A stretch of 64,000 nt of DNA from Woeseia oceani. GTDB lineage: Bacteria; Pseudomonadota; Gammaproteobacteria; Steroidobacterales; Woeseiaceae. This document shows positions 37,741 through 46,280 of the stretch, one piece after another. Every line of letters starts with the position of its first letter. Position 1 is the stretch's first letter. The DNA lies in contig NZ_CP016268.1 of assembly GCF_001677435.1 (NCBI RefSeq), forward strand, positions 186,001 to 250,000, written 5' to 3'. The notes below the pieces were generated by a model. It had not been told where the DNA came from, ran no database searches, and saw nothing but the letters and a program-made list of their open reading frames with translations. A program made the position numbers and the translations under genes.

Positions 37741-38640
37741 ATGACAGAATTTCGCTTGCCGCCGTTCGAAACTGCCGCGTTGCTGGTTAAAGACAAACTG
37801 AGAGCCTCCGGACTCGGGATATTTTCCCTATCCGCGCTTCGATGTTTGGTTGACGCGGCGATCACGCCCTGGCCGTACGATGGGCGCCGCCCAAGCAGCA
37901 GCCAGGTAATCGAGAAACTGATTGAAGAAAAGGTCATTCGCCATTTGATCGTCAAAAGCCACGGATACACAGACATCAGTCGCTACGCATTTGGCTCGAT
38001 TTCCATAATGGAGCTCGCAGCCAGCCTAAAGTCCAACGCCTACCTGTCTCACTGGAGTGCGGCGAATATTCACAGTCTCAGCCAACTGCGCTCACCGACG
38101 ATCTACGTCAACAAAGAACAGTCGAAAAAACCACCGCCGAAAGGACCGCTATCGCAAGCTGCGATAGATCGGGCATTCGCTAATCGGCAGCGGCGCTCAA
38201 AATTCGTCTTTGAGTACGAAGCACAGACCTTCACGATCCTGAACGGCAAACACACTGAACACAGTGGCGTAATTGAGGTACCTATTGGTAGCCGGGACAT
38301 TCGAGTGACTAATGTTCCACGAACGCTAATTGACATTACGGTACGCCCAGGATACGCAGGCGGCGTCACTCATGTTGCAGAGGTCTTCAGGTCCGCGGTC
38401 GATAAGATCGACATCGACGCACTGCTGCAAACGTTACAGGACATTGATCACAAGTACCCGTTCCATCAAGCGCTCGGCTACTATCTGACATTGGCCGGCA
38501 TTCCGCAGTCGCAGCTCGCGCCACTCAGAGCTATTGGAATTAAGCACAAATTCTATCTCGACTATGGCATGAGCAATCCACGTTTGGATGACACCTGGCA
38601 GGTTTACGTGCCAGCGGATCTAACAAAGGTGGCGAGTTGA
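37741..38640 (+). CDS. AbiEi-like antitoxin/regulator of a second locus
   Basis: A 299-residue protein with a winged-helix-like N-terminus (LRCLVDAAITPWPYDGRRPSSS, QVIEKLIEEKVIRHL) and a second domain (NAYLSHWSAANIHSLSQL, TIYVNKEQSKKPP, RVTNVPRTLIDITVRPGYAGG) resembling AbiEi-type antitoxins. The resemblance is by pattern only, hence the moderate confidence. It is preceded by the two large palindromes, paralleling the operator pair of the neighbouring AbiE-like locus, and is followed by a broken frame that should be its toxin partner. Confidence 0.6.
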   Translation: MTEFRLPPFETAALLVKDKLRASGLGIFSLSALRCLVDAAITPWPYDGRRPSSSQVIEKLIEEKVIRHLIVKSHGYTDISRYAFGSISIMELAASLKSNAYLSHWSAANIHSLSQLRSPTIYVNKEQSKKPPPKGPLSQAAIDRAFANRQRRSKFVFEYEAQTFTILNGKHTEHSGVIEVPIGSRDIRVTNVPRTLIDITVRPGYAGGVTHVAEVFRSAVDKIDIDALLQTLQDIDHKYPFHQALGYYLTLAGIPQSQLAPLRAIGIKHKFYLDYGMSNPRLDDTWQVYVPADLTKVAS

Positions 38641-38664
38641 ATACAGATAGCAGAAATCGACCTC

Positions 38665-39477
38665 ATGGAACATGGCGTCATTGCTGATCAATTACGGCGT
38701 TGTCTCGATAAGGATTAGCTTTCGGTATTAGAGGATTCATTTCAGGCGATGTTCAGCTACGATGATGGCGTCGATGTCTTGCGCTTCGACGTCAAACACC
38801 ATCGCCATGAAGCAGCCGTACACGATCATTACCGCAGACGCCTATTGCAACGTATGACACTGCATAATTCGACTTGTGTCCACCGACCTTCGCTGCTTGC
38901 CATTCCGCTAGTTGAAGGGGATGCGCTCCGTTCACTCGAAAGCACCTGTGATGCTGTCATTCGATATCTGCATTCGGCGTTCGGCGCTGATCCGTATGTC
39001 GCCATGTAGGTACTGGACATAAAGCTAGCTGTGCCGTCCAGCGAAACGGAACTGTTCGACGCACTTCGTCTTCTGCGTGACATGCCACTGGACCTGATTG
39101 CCATTTCAGACGATCTGACACTCAGTGACACGGTCAATGTCCCGTTCACAAAGACCATCATGCATTACCCGGCGCTGATCCATGTCTACGAGCAGTTGCT
39201 TCAGCGGGCCACCGTAGCTGAACTGGACACGCAATCGACGCTCATCAAGGGCAATGCGCCATTTGGGCATTTGATGGATCATCTTGATGAATTGCTTGCG
39301 GCGGAAAATAGTTTCAGAATCGACGCAGAAATCCTGCAGGTCATTCGGGAACTTCGAATAGCTCTATTCAAGGAGCTTCGCACGTTGAGCGCCGTTAGCA
39401 CACGAACCGTCATCGACATGATTGTTGATCATCGTGCGGGAAGCGATCTAGGTAGTTTTCGTGCAAAGAAAAGGTAG
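38665..39477 (+). pseudogene. Partner gene of the AbiEi-like locus, interrupted by two in-frame TAG codons
   Basis: From the ATG at 38665 (MEHGVIADQLRRCLDKD) one frame stays open to the TAG at 39475-39477 except for TAG at 38716-38718 and TAG at 39007-39009. Joined, it would encode about 270 residues, including FSYDDGVDVLRFDVKHHRHE, PFTKTIMHYPALIHVYEQLL and IRELRIALFKELRTLSAVS. I do not recognise the family. The surviving open pieces are 38749-39009 (86 residues) and 39031-39477 (148 residues). Position after an antitoxin-like gene suggests a decayed toxin. Separate small genes or amber read-through are less likely alternatives. Confidence 0.55.
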
Positions 39478-40417
39478 CTCAAGGATAATGAATTGGTGTC
39501 CGAGCCGGCACGCAAGAGTTTGCTTGAGGTATAGGATTTGGGGGGCAGCAGCACATAGGGGATACAACCCGAGCACAGTGCACCTTGAAACAGATTGATG
39601 GTGCTCGGTCGTCTGGTTGCGGACGTTTATACGATGCCAGATCGAATCGACGAAATGAAACGAGATAAACCATCGCGTTCTTGATCCGGGCAGCGGAATA
39701 AGCAGCTCAAATAGATGACAATGCAATAGCGTCCGGAGCCTTGACGAATCGTAACGATACTGAACTACGCTTTCGTGTGTGAGCATCTGCAGACTGCGCG
39801 CTCGTGCGTAGGGACAGTACGTACGAAGTGTCGGAACTTGTAAACGTAGATAAACGCAAGGAAACGCGAGGCCACCCTAGGCTCACTATCAGAGCACTGA
39901 TTTTGCCAGTGATGCGAATTCGCGGTATCATCGCTAGCAATTGATACCTGCTTGTTACTTCGGCCAACCGCGCAATTGAAAGGTCGGTGAAGCGTCAAGA
40001 TCACAGCGCAGGTTGCCAATTTACAGGCGTCTTAAAGGGTTCGGCAGCAGACGCATGTGGCGCAACGCCACTGGATCCCTCCTTCCTTCATCATCGAATG
40101 AGCTTCCGGCGAGCATACCAGCTGGGCAATTCACATCGGTGACTTCGTATAGATCGCGATCGGTCCCCTAGCATGTTATTTAGGATCGCGCCGCCGGCAC
40201 TCGCGCCTATGTGCGTCATCACTTGTTGTTGATTGACGTGCGGCGTTGGCCATTGCGTTGACGATTCACTTTGATCTTTTGGTCCGTGTTCGATTTCAGA
40301 GTGAAATCGAACCTGACCCTATTTCGCAATTCCATTGCGGCAGCCGGACAACTGACACTCTATCGGATCCTGGGTTCGTACGCCGCGATCCCATTCAGGA
40401 TCCGATGGGAGGTAACC
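39478..40417. other. Gene-poor junction before the ICE maintenance module
   Basis: About 940 bases without a convincing gene; the short frames on either strand have no recognisable motif. It separates the defence zone from the ICE module and may contain the remnant of an insertion or deletion. Its only clear structure is the hairpin at 40362-40406 at its right end. Confidence 0.5.
40362..40406 (+). promoter_or_regulatory. Leader hairpin directly before the AlpA-like gene's ribosome binding site
   Basis: ATCGGATCCTG (40362-40372) pairs perfectly with CAGGATCCGAT (40396-40406) across a 23-base loop. The Shine-Dalgarno GGGAGG begins one base after the stem, so the structure could position or occlude it. 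It is not a copy of the radC-like element. Confidence 0.6.
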
Positions 40418-40720
40418 ATGCCAATGGACAACGTCAGTCAACTGGACAAAGAACGCGACGCGCTGCAAGCCGTGTACGGTCTGTACATGCGGCACCGCCA
40501 GCTGGCCGAACTGATGGGCATCTCGGCGAAGAGTTTGAGTAACACCATGCGTCGTTCGCAGGAACCCAACATCGTGTACTTGCGGCGCAATACGGTGCGA
40601 CTAGGCCGGCGAATTCGATACCCGGTGCACTGCGTCGCTGAGGCCCTGGTGCTCAACGATGAGGAACTGGCGCGTCGATTGCAGGCGCGCGAAGAGGGAG
40701 GGTCAGCCGATGCGCAATGA
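40418..40720 (+). CDS. AlpA-like helix-turn-helix regulator of the ICE module
   Basis: A 100-residue protein starting MPMDNVSQLDKERDALQ after a strong GGGAGG ribosome binding site. LYMRHRQLAELMGISAKSLSNTMRRSQEPN is a helix-turn-helix, and IVYLRRNTVRLGRRIRYPVHCVAEALVLNDEEL matches AlpA/excisionase-type wing residues that read a prophage or ICE operator. It overlaps the next gene by 11 bases. It probably regulates the module or excision. Confidence 0.7.
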   Translation: MPMDNVSQLDKERDALQAVYGLYMRHRQLAELMGISAKSLSNTMRRSQEPNIVYLRRNTVRLGRRIRYPVHCVAEALVLNDEELARRLQAREEGGSADAQ

Positions 40721-41066
40721 TCAATTCCCGATGCAGGAGTTTTTCGCGTTCGTGTTGTGGTTTCTTAAAGAGGATTACCTCACCGCGAACGAGTGCACCG
40801 CATTGGTGTATCTCGGATGCCTGGCGGACCAAAACGGCTGTGGACATGTGCAGTTTGTGAAAATGTCGAAGCGATTCGGCCGCGTGCCCAACTGCTGTCG
40901 TCGGTATTTCCGTCGAGCAATGCGGCACGGTGTGATCGAACGCTGGAAGCCGGACGGCGAAGGTGGTGCGGCATTTCGGCTGTTTGTGCCGCCGGTGGAT
41001 ACGAACGAGGTCTCCAACGAACAAGTTTCATGCGCGCTGGTCGCTAACCAGCACCCCGCCGACTGA
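40710..41066 (+). CDS. Small winged-helix-like protein of the ICE module
   Basis: A 118-residue protein starting MRNDQFPMQEFFAFVLWFL, with ribosome binding site GGGAGGG seven bases before the ATG. LTANECTALVYLGCLADQNGCGHVQFVKMSKRFG and RRYFRRAMRHGVIERWKPDGEGG look like a winged-helix replication-initiator or regulator fold. I cannot name the family. Its last 31 bases contain the first helix of the downstream structured RNA element. Confidence 0.6.
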   Translation: MRNDQFPMQEFFAFVLWFLKEDYLTANECTALVYLGCLADQNGCGHVQFVKMSKRFGRVPNCCRRYFRRAMRHGVIERWKPDGEGGAAFRLFVPPVDTNEVSNEQVSCALVANQHPAD

Positions 41067-41124
41067 TTGTCGGCACCCCAGTGCTCTGCCGTTAATCATG
41101 AGCACGGGTCCTTGACCCAACGGC
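41036..41124 (+). ncRNA. radC-like leader RNA, copy 1 (before the Integrase_1 gene)
   Basis: Helices P1 GCTGGT/ACCAGC (41036-41052), ACCCC, P2 GCCGAC/GTCGGC (41058-41074), ACCCCA, P3 GTGCT/AGCAC (41081-41085 with 41101-41105), P4 GCCGTT/AACGGC (41088-41093 with 41119-41124) and P5 GGGTC/GACCC (41106-41118). P3 and P4 interlock as a pseudoknot. All helix sequences differ from the other copies yet still pair, while the ACCC(C)A joints stay constant. The radC RNA motif is known to precede integrase genes. Confidence 0.75.
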
Positions 41125-41602
41125 ACCCCAACGATTGTCGGGCCTTCTGGCGCTGCAATCGAGACCGATTCGATCAACGAGGCGTTCTGCCGCCGTTATC
41201 GGATTGCAACGGACGTTTGGCGCAATGCGATCGCGACAGCTTGCGATTCCTTGACCCAGCACGACCGTTCTGCGCCGGTCTCTAGGATCGCGAAGCGGCT
41301 TAGAGACGGCGGCGACTGGGCCAGCAATTGGTCCTGCAATCAACGGGTTAGTTGCGCCAGTCGGCGTGCAAACTCGATATCGGACACTGAGCCGGCAAGG
41401 CTTCTCGCGAAGAAGTTGCGCCACCACTCGCCCCACCGCTCGCTCGAGCGGCCCAAGGGTGTCCCGGCTCAGATCAGTCCGTGCGATTCCGCAAACGGCG
41501 TTCGTCGTTTGCCGCAGCCACACCGCGACCGGCGGTCCATCCGGTTTAAGACTCAACAGTTTGCGGGGCAGCTTGTGGTTGCAATTTGAGTGGGAGATGG
41601 AC
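41125..41602 (+). other. Long leader between RNA element and integrase start
   Basis: About 480 bases without a supported gene. It begins with CCCAAC-GATTG-TCGGG, another small hairpin, and continues as apparent untranslated leader. I did not find a Shine-Dalgarno-sequestering hairpin here, unlike the three other copies. An unnoticed small gene cannot be excluded. Confidence 0.45.
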
Positions 41603-42550
41603 ATGCGAAAAGTGGGTGGTGGACGAAATTTCGGTTGGGGCAAGCAAATGCAATGGGCGGGCAAGCAAGCGCTTCGCGCAGCATTTGGCGGCGGACACTA
41701 TGGGACGGTGGCCAGTCATACGGCGCGCTGGCGCAAGTTCTGTCAATGGGCTCGCGAACAGGGTGTTCGCGATGCGCGCGACGTTTCACGCTCTGAGCTG
41801 GCCCAGTTTGCCGAGCACCTGTCACAGCAAACGTCCAGCGGCATGAGCAATGGCTATGCCAAGAATCAGCTAAGCTCGGTCAACGTCGTGCTCGAATCGC
41901 TGCGCGGCGATCGGGCCTTGTGGGTCAGGCCGAGCGACTACATCGGTCAGCGGTCGAGCGTTCGCACCGATGCACCCGTCGGCCTGGATCGTGCGAAGCT
42001 GCAGCCGGTCGTCGAGGAACTGAGCGCCCAAGGTAAGCAGAACGTCGCGGCGGTCGCATTGCTGTGTCGGGAATTCGGGTTGCGACGCAAGGAGGCATCG
42101 CTTCTCGACCTGCGGCTTGCCCGTCATCAGGCTGAGCAGTTGGGTCGGATCAACGTGACCGCCGGCACCAAGGGCGGCCGGGGTCGAAGTGTCGATCGCT
42201 GGGTCCCGGCGACGGATGCGGGGCGGCATGCCATCCAGTTCGCCGAGCGTGCCGCTGGCAGTAAAATCACTCTGATTCCAGCTGACGTTAATCTGGCGCA
42301 GTGGCTCAGCGCTGTGTCGAAGCATTGGAGGCGAAGTGCCGGTCCCCTGAACGGCGGATCGCTGCGCGATCTTCGAGCCGCGTACGCTTGCGATCGTTAC
42401 GCCCACCTGACGGGCGCACCGGCGCCGGTGGTCGCCGGCCAGCGCATCGCCGATGCGGCCGATGATCAAGCCGCGCGAGTGGTGTTGTCGCAGGAACTGG
42501 GACACGGTCGACCCTCCGTCCTGGTTTCGTACATCGGGTCGTCCGGATGA
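41603..42550 (+). CDS. Integrase_1-family tyrosine recombinase of the ICE module
   Basis: A 315-residue protein starting MRKVGGGRNFGWGKQMQ (GGGAG six bases upstream; an ATG two codons earlier is possible). FGGGHYGTVASHTARWRKFCQWA is the N-terminal core-binding domain, and REFGLRRKEASLLDL contains the first catalytic Arg. LGRINVTAGTKGGRGR, LRDLRAAYACDRYAHL and LSQELGHGRPSVLVSYIG carry the second Arg, GH and the Tyr nucleophile. The usual box-II His before the second Arg is replaced by Arg. Proteins of this type are standard in PFGI-1-like ICEs and are not the tRNA-targeting integrase. Confidence 0.85.
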   Translation: MRKVGGGRNFGWGKQMQWAGKQALRAAFGGGHYGTVASHTARWRKFCQWAREQGVRDARDVSRSELAQFAEHLSQQTSSGMSNGYAKNQLSSVNVVLESLRGDRALWVRPSDYIGQRSSVRTDAPVGLDRAKLQPVVEELSAQGKQNVAAVALLCREFGLRRKEASLLDLRLARHQAEQLGRINVTAGTKGGRGRSVDRWVPATDAGRHAIQFAERAAGSKITLIPADVNLAQWLSAVSKHWRRSAGPLNGGSLRDLRAAYACDRYAHLTGAPAPVVAGQRIADAADDQAARVVLSQELGHGRPSVLVSYIGSSG

Positions 42551-42879
42551 GTGGGCCGAGAAACGCCGACCAGGCGGGCCGCCTGGCGGTGCAGGTACTC
42601 AAGCGATCTCTTCCAGGGCATTCGGACACGGTTCACCGCGAATGCCAGCGCGCCGCGGGAATTGCCGCTGTGATTTGGAGGCGCTGGCACGTCGGGCCGT
42701 GGCAATGGAAATGCAAACACGTTCGCTGGTTCCTGGAGCATGGGATGAGCCAATATCAGGGCTGGACGCGCTACCGTTACTGGCTAACAGTCGAGCAGCT
42801 GCTGCAAGCCATCGAGCGACTTGAGGACTGGCGACCCAGGTTGAACGGGCCGTGGAGATCGCCGCAAGAGCGCCGGTAA
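42547..42879 (+). CDS. Uncharacterised ICE protein overlapping the recombinase
   Basis: A 110-residue, Arg- and Trp-rich basic protein (RRWHVGPWQWKCKHVRWFLEHG, YRYWLTVEQLLQAIERLEDWRP). Its ATG overlaps the recombinase stop in an ATGA, so translation is coupled. I do not recognise a family; the basic composition suggests nucleic acid binding. The gene is supported by the overlap and open frame. Confidence 0.6.
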   Translation: MSGPRNADQAGRLAVQVLKRSLPGHSDTVHRECQRAAGIAAVIWRRWHVGPWQWKCKHVRWFLEHGMSQYQGWTRYRYWLTVEQLLQAIERLEDWRPRLNGPWRSPQERR

Positions 42880-43078
42880 CGCGATCGCTGTTTGGTCTGG
42901 TGCCACACTTGTCAACTTCCCGTCGGCTGATTTGGGAATCTATACGTCGCCAGTAGTGTGAAGACCGGCGTACCGACTTCCGGGAACGCCAAGCAATGTC
43001 TCATGACTATTGTCTGTGGTCTTCCGGTCAATGGCGTAGTACAGAATAACGGGTTCAGCGGCTTTTTAGGGGACTACC

Positions 43079-43321
43079 ATGACCGAGGATCTTTCAGCCA
43101 CTGCAGAACTAGACGAACCGGATATTCCCGAGTTCTTCGATCTCCATGAGAGCATCGATCTCCCGCTACGTCGGGCGACGGGTGTCATCGACCTGATTGC
43201 GACGAGTCCGGACAGCGACGATTGTGTGAGGACCGCCGCAGACGGTGCAGGCGACTGGCTGAGGCAAGCCAAGACGGCCGTTGACGGGTTACACGACTGG
43301 TGGGTGCAGCAACAGGGGTGA
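43079..43321 (+). CDS. Small acidic hypothetical protein
   Basis: An 80-residue acidic protein (MTEDLSATAELDEPDIPEFFDLHES...DGLHDWWVQQQG) with the ATG shortly after an AGGGGA stretch. It has no signal peptide or recognisable domain. Its acidity could suit a nucleic-acid-mimic or partner role, but nothing shows this. It is retained because of the ribosome binding site and the module context. Confidence 0.5.
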   Translation: MTEDLSATAELDEPDIPEFFDLHESIDLPLRRATGVIDLIATSPDSDDCVRTAADGAGDWLRQAKTAVDGLHDWWVQQQG

Positions 43322-43958
43322 CGGCTGAGCGGAGGTCGCGCTGTGGATCTGCAAGGAATGGTGAACCAAAAAGGGCCTTTTCTTGTGCCGGAAGCTGACC
43401 CATCTGTCAGCCGCTGGTTCATTGCACGCGTTGCTTTTAGCCTGGCCTGGGACGGGCCATTTTTCAAGACGCAAATGCAGCTTCGTTGACTCGCAATATC
43501 CGGGCTGCATACGGCACCGTTCCGAGTTTACGATCAACCGGTCTGGTGCGCGACGCGGGCAACAGGAACGCTGGCGCGGGTATCGGAACGGCCTCCGGCG
43601 GTCGCCAAACTCAGGTCCTGGAGGCACTTTGGCACGAAACGGCGGTCGATGAACGATGAATCGGCCTCTGTCTGATGCAAGCCGAAGGCAGTTCCCATCC
43701 AACAGGACTGAACGGCCAAACCCGAGAAAGATGCGGCACCGGTCCCGCTGGAATCCGTATCTGCCGGCAGGGTACCGAGATCGAAGCCCCACCGTATCGT
43801 TCACACCGTCGCTGATCACCTGTCACATCCCATTTCTGGGTATTTCGACCAGATTCTCCCTTTGATGGGGGGCGGTGCAGCCGGGTAGGGTTTTCCATGA
43901 AGCGCTTTCGCCGAGGCTCGCAGGAGGACGAGCTCGTGCGGTTACGGAGAATGAGAAT
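43322..43958. other. Non-coding stretch before the DUF2857 gene
   Basis: About 640 bases with no supported gene. A hairpin GCTGAC/GTCAGC (43394-43411) resembles helix P2 of the leader RNA, but the other helices and the ACCCCA joint are missing. The promoter of the DUF2857-PFL_4669 pair presumably lies at the right end. Confidence 0.5.
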
Positions 43959-44546
43959 ATGCGCTATTTGAATCCCGAAACCCAGTTGAACCAATCGCTG
44001 ATCGGTTACGTGTTGCGGTGCTCAGCGACCAAGTCGGTCAAGGCCCTGACGACCATGGGCATTGAGCCCGAGGACTTGCGTGACTTTCTGCAACTGAACG
44101 GGGAAGACCTGGCGCGCCTGGCGATGGTGAATGAGCCGCTCTTCAAAATCCAGTTTGACCAAGCGCTGTGGCGGCGCAAAAAATCCGCGGTCCTCCAGTC
44201 GGGTGCTGATCGCGAGTTGCGTGATGCGCTTATTGCGGCGGGCGCGCCGCGCGCCATGATCGAGCGCTGGTGGCCCATGCGCCACGAGGTTTACGCCTAT
44301 CTGCGTCGCTCGTGGGGCAGCTGCGGCACGGGGCGCCCGCGCGTGGCGACGGAGTCGGAAGAGGACCGGTTGTGGCGGGAGTGGTCGGCGATAGCAGCAG
44401 GACGTGCGTTCGAGACGCTGGGTGCACGGGACTACCTGGAACTCCACCGTCGTACTGACATCGATCTGGGGGTCTGCTGGTCAACGACGAACCGCTGGAT
44501 CAGCGACGGTCACCCCGGTCGCTCGGAACGCCGGGTAGGGACCTAG
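43959..44546 (+). CDS. DUF2857-like ICE protein
   Basis: A 195-residue protein starting MRYLNPETQLNQSLIGYVL, with GGAGA nine bases before the ATG. ATKSVKALTTMGIEPEDLRDFLQLNGEDLARLA, QALWRRKKSA and RDALIAAGAPRAMIERWWPM match, by pattern, the DUF2857 family, an FlhC-like group encoded in the replication/maintenance region of SPI-7/PFGI-1-type ICEs. The function is unknown, perhaps transcriptional. It is followed two bases later by the PFL_4669-type gene. Confidence 0.68.
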   Translation: MRYLNPETQLNQSLIGYVLRCSATKSVKALTTMGIEPEDLRDFLQLNGEDLARLAMVNEPLFKIQFDQALWRRKKSAVLQSGADRELRDALIAAGAPRAMIERWWPMRHEVYAYLRRSWGSCGTGRPRVATESEEDRLWREWSAIAAGRAFETLGARDYLELHRRTDIDLGVCWSTTNRWISDGHPGRSERRVGT

Positions 44547-44548
44547 CC

Positions 44549-45412
44549 ATGGTATCGCCGACACCGGAGGCGGATAACGAGGACGCGCGGAACGCCGCAG
44601 AGATTGACCATCCGGCGTTGCTGGAAGCAGAGCAACGCATGCAGGAGGTGCTCCCAGTGCCCGTGCGGGTCGTCAGCGCCACGCCATTTGCCGCGCGCCC
44701 GGGTGTGCTGCGCGGCGCCTCGACGCTGACGGTCAAGACCTACTTGGCGCAGCAGCTGGTGTTCGGCCGCCCCGCGAGCCGCGGGCGTGACGCCAAGCGA
44801 GGCATCATTGGCCTCGTCGGCTTCGCCGGCATGCTGACGCAGTTGTTTTCCGGTTCAAAGCTCGACGACCCGTACGCCGACAAATGGCTGCTGGACATTG
44901 AAGCGGCGATCGATGCGGCGGTTGCGGAGCTCGCAGACGCTCGTCGTACCGTTGCCGAGGCACTTGCTGAGCGCGTCGACGTGCAACACAGCATCGCGCA
45001 GTCGGTCAAGCCGCTGCAGGTACCGCTATTCTTCTCCAACCAATTCGCGTATCGCGGCGCCTATCTCGTTAATGACTTCGACAATTTGGTGTGCGCGATC
45101 CAGACCACGAAACACGTCGCCCTTTTCACGGCGGAAGAAAGCAATGCCTTGATCCAAAGTAGCAGCAAGACCGTACGTCGCACGTTTGCTTCCGCCAATG
45201 GCTACCGCTACACAGGCGTCTCGCGTGCCGATATTGCGCACGGGACCGCCAGAGCGGCCGAGGCACTGCAACGCTGGGGCGAACTGCCCGTGGGGATACT
45301 GGACGGTTCCCAGCGGGCCGAGTATGGGCCGGCGTTGCCCACGGACTCGTTCGCACATCGGTTCGCAGCCGAGTCCGCAGCCGAAGCCAAGGCCGCCGCG
45401 CGTGGTGACTGA
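44549..45412 (+). CDS. PFL_4669-type integrating conjugative element protein (TIGR03761)
   Basis: A 287-residue protein with the pattern STLTVKTYLAQQLVFGR, RDAKRGIIGLVGFAGMLTQLFSGSKLDDPYADKWLLDIEAAID, then LQVPLFFSNQFAYRGAYLVNDFDNLVCAI and RRTFASANGYRYTGVSRADI. I recognise this as the TIGR03761/PFL_4669 family, found only in ICE maintenance regions; its activity is not known. It lies two bases after the DUF2857-like gene and upstream of ssb, the usual ICE order. Confidence 0.85.
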   Translation: MVSPTPEADNEDARNAAEIDHPALLEAEQRMQEVLPVPVRVVSATPFAARPGVLRGASTLTVKTYLAQQLVFGRPASRGRDAKRGIIGLVGFAGMLTQLFSGSKLDDPYADKWLLDIEAAIDAAVAELADARRTVAEALAERVDVQHSIAQSVKPLQVPLFFSNQFAYRGAYLVNDFDNLVCAIQTTKHVALFTAEESNALIQSSSKTVRRTFASANGYRYTGVSRADIAHGTARAAEALQRWGELPVGILDGSQRAEYGPALPTDSFAHRFAAESAAEAKAAARGD

Positions 45413-45479
45413 GAGCGGTGTCGCCATTGCCGCCGCCGGCCGAAAGGCCGCACGGGGCCTATCGCAACCGGCCGCCGAA

Positions 45480-45507
45480 AACGGGGGCACCTAAACTGCC
45501 CCCGTTT
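45480..45507 (+). terminator. Terminator-like hairpin after the PFL_4669-type gene
   Basis: AACGGGGGCA pairs with TGCCCCCGTT across a 7-base loop, flanked by AA and TTT so it could work in both directions. It lies about 70 bases after the stop codon and separates the DUF2857-PFL_4669 unit from ssb. Confidence 0.65.
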
Positions 45508-45582
45508 CGCCTCGCCTGAAACCCGGTCATTTGCTATTACTGCAGAGCATCAGATCCGTCTCTACGTTTTGAGGAGCAGGTA

Positions 45583-45954
45583 ATGAATGAATTCATCGGC
45601 GAGGGCAATCTGGGCCAGGAGCCGGACTTGAGGACCGTGACCCGCGAGGGTGAGAGCGATTCTGTCGTCAATTTACGGATCTACTTTGATCGACCGGTCC
45701 CGGACGCCGAGGGCAAATTCGAGGACAGGAAGGGCTTCTGGCTGAATGTCGAGGTCTGGGGCGATCGCGCCAGGCAGGTGGCACGTCTGTGCCCCAAAGG
45801 CAGCCGACTCGCGGTGATCGGATCGCTGATGGACGACAGCTACGAGACTGACGGCGGCACCGTTGCCGCTCTGTCCGTTCGCGCCAGGCGCGTGTACCTG
45901 GTGCCGAATGCCAAGATGGACAGTGTCCACTATGGTAAGGACGCGGCGGCGTAG
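45583..45954 (+). CDS. ssb: Single-stranded DNA-binding protein of the ICE
   Basis: A 123-residue OB-fold protein: MNEFIGEGNLGQEPDLRTV, VVNLRIYFDRPVPDAEGKFEDRKGFWLNVEVWGDRARQVARLCPKG, RLAVIGSL and LSVRARRVYLVPNAK. It is shorter than housekeeping SSB and lacks the acidic DDDIPF-like C-terminal tail, so it may not recruit the usual SSB partners. It has a strong GAGGAGC ribosome binding site. It presumably coats ICE single strands during replication or transfer. Confidence 0.82.
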   Translation: MNEFIGEGNLGQEPDLRTVTREGESDSVVNLRIYFDRPVPDAEGKFEDRKGFWLNVEVWGDRARQVARLCPKGSRLAVIGSLMDDSYETDGGTVAALSVRARRVYLVPNAKMDSVHYGKDAAA

Positions 45955-46081
45955 GGCGCCTCAGGTGACCGCATCCAATATTTGCCAAGCGACGTCGCTG
46001 CGAGCAGCGCCATTCGCGTGGCTTGACAGGCGCGGGCTTTTTCACGAGATTGGGAGTCAGCAATACCGTTTCAACACCGAC

Positions 46082-46182
46082 GTCATCGCGGTATATCGAT
46101 GACACCCGCTGACGGTTGTCAGCACCCCAAGAGCTTAAAAGGTTGATGCAAGCAAGCTCGGAATCTTCGGATTCTCTCAACC
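46082..46182 (+). ncRNA. radC-like leader RNA, copy 2 (before DUF3577)
   Basis: P1 GTCATCG/CGATGAC (46082-46103), ACACCC, P2 GCTGAC/GTCAGC (46108-46123), ACCCCAA, P3 GAGCT/AGCTC (46131-46135 with 46155-46159), P4 GGTTGA/TCAACC (46141-46146 with 46177-46182) and P5 GAATC-TTCG-GATTC (46161-46174). P3 and P4 interlock. A TTGACA at 46023-46028 upstream may be the -35 of its promoter, with a poor -10. Confidence 0.82.
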
Positions 46183-46253
46183 TACCTTCACGTCTTCGTT
46201 CCGAAGACATCACCCGATCGGGGAGTTTTGACCTCCCGATACGGGCACGGGCC

Positions 46254-46277
46254 ATGCTCCTCGTTTTTCAGGAGCAT
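46254..46277 (+). promoter_or_regulatory. Shine-Dalgarno-sequestering hairpin before DUF3577
   Basis: ATGCTCCT (46254-46261) pairs perfectly with AGGAGCAT (46270-46277), burying the GGAG ribosome binding site three bases before the ATG. Two further hairpins, GTCTTCG/CGAAGAC and ATCGGGGAG/CTCCCGAT, lie between it and the leader element. Confidence 0.72.
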
Positions 46278-46280
46278 AGT

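Noticed and set aside
38665-39477. TAG as a sense codon in this genome
   Set aside because: Other genes in the window end with TAG without open continuation, so general recoding is not plausible.
43394-43411. GCTGAC/GTCAGC hairpin as a further leader-element copy
   Set aside because: Only this helix matches; the ACCCCA joint, P3, P4 and P5 are absent.
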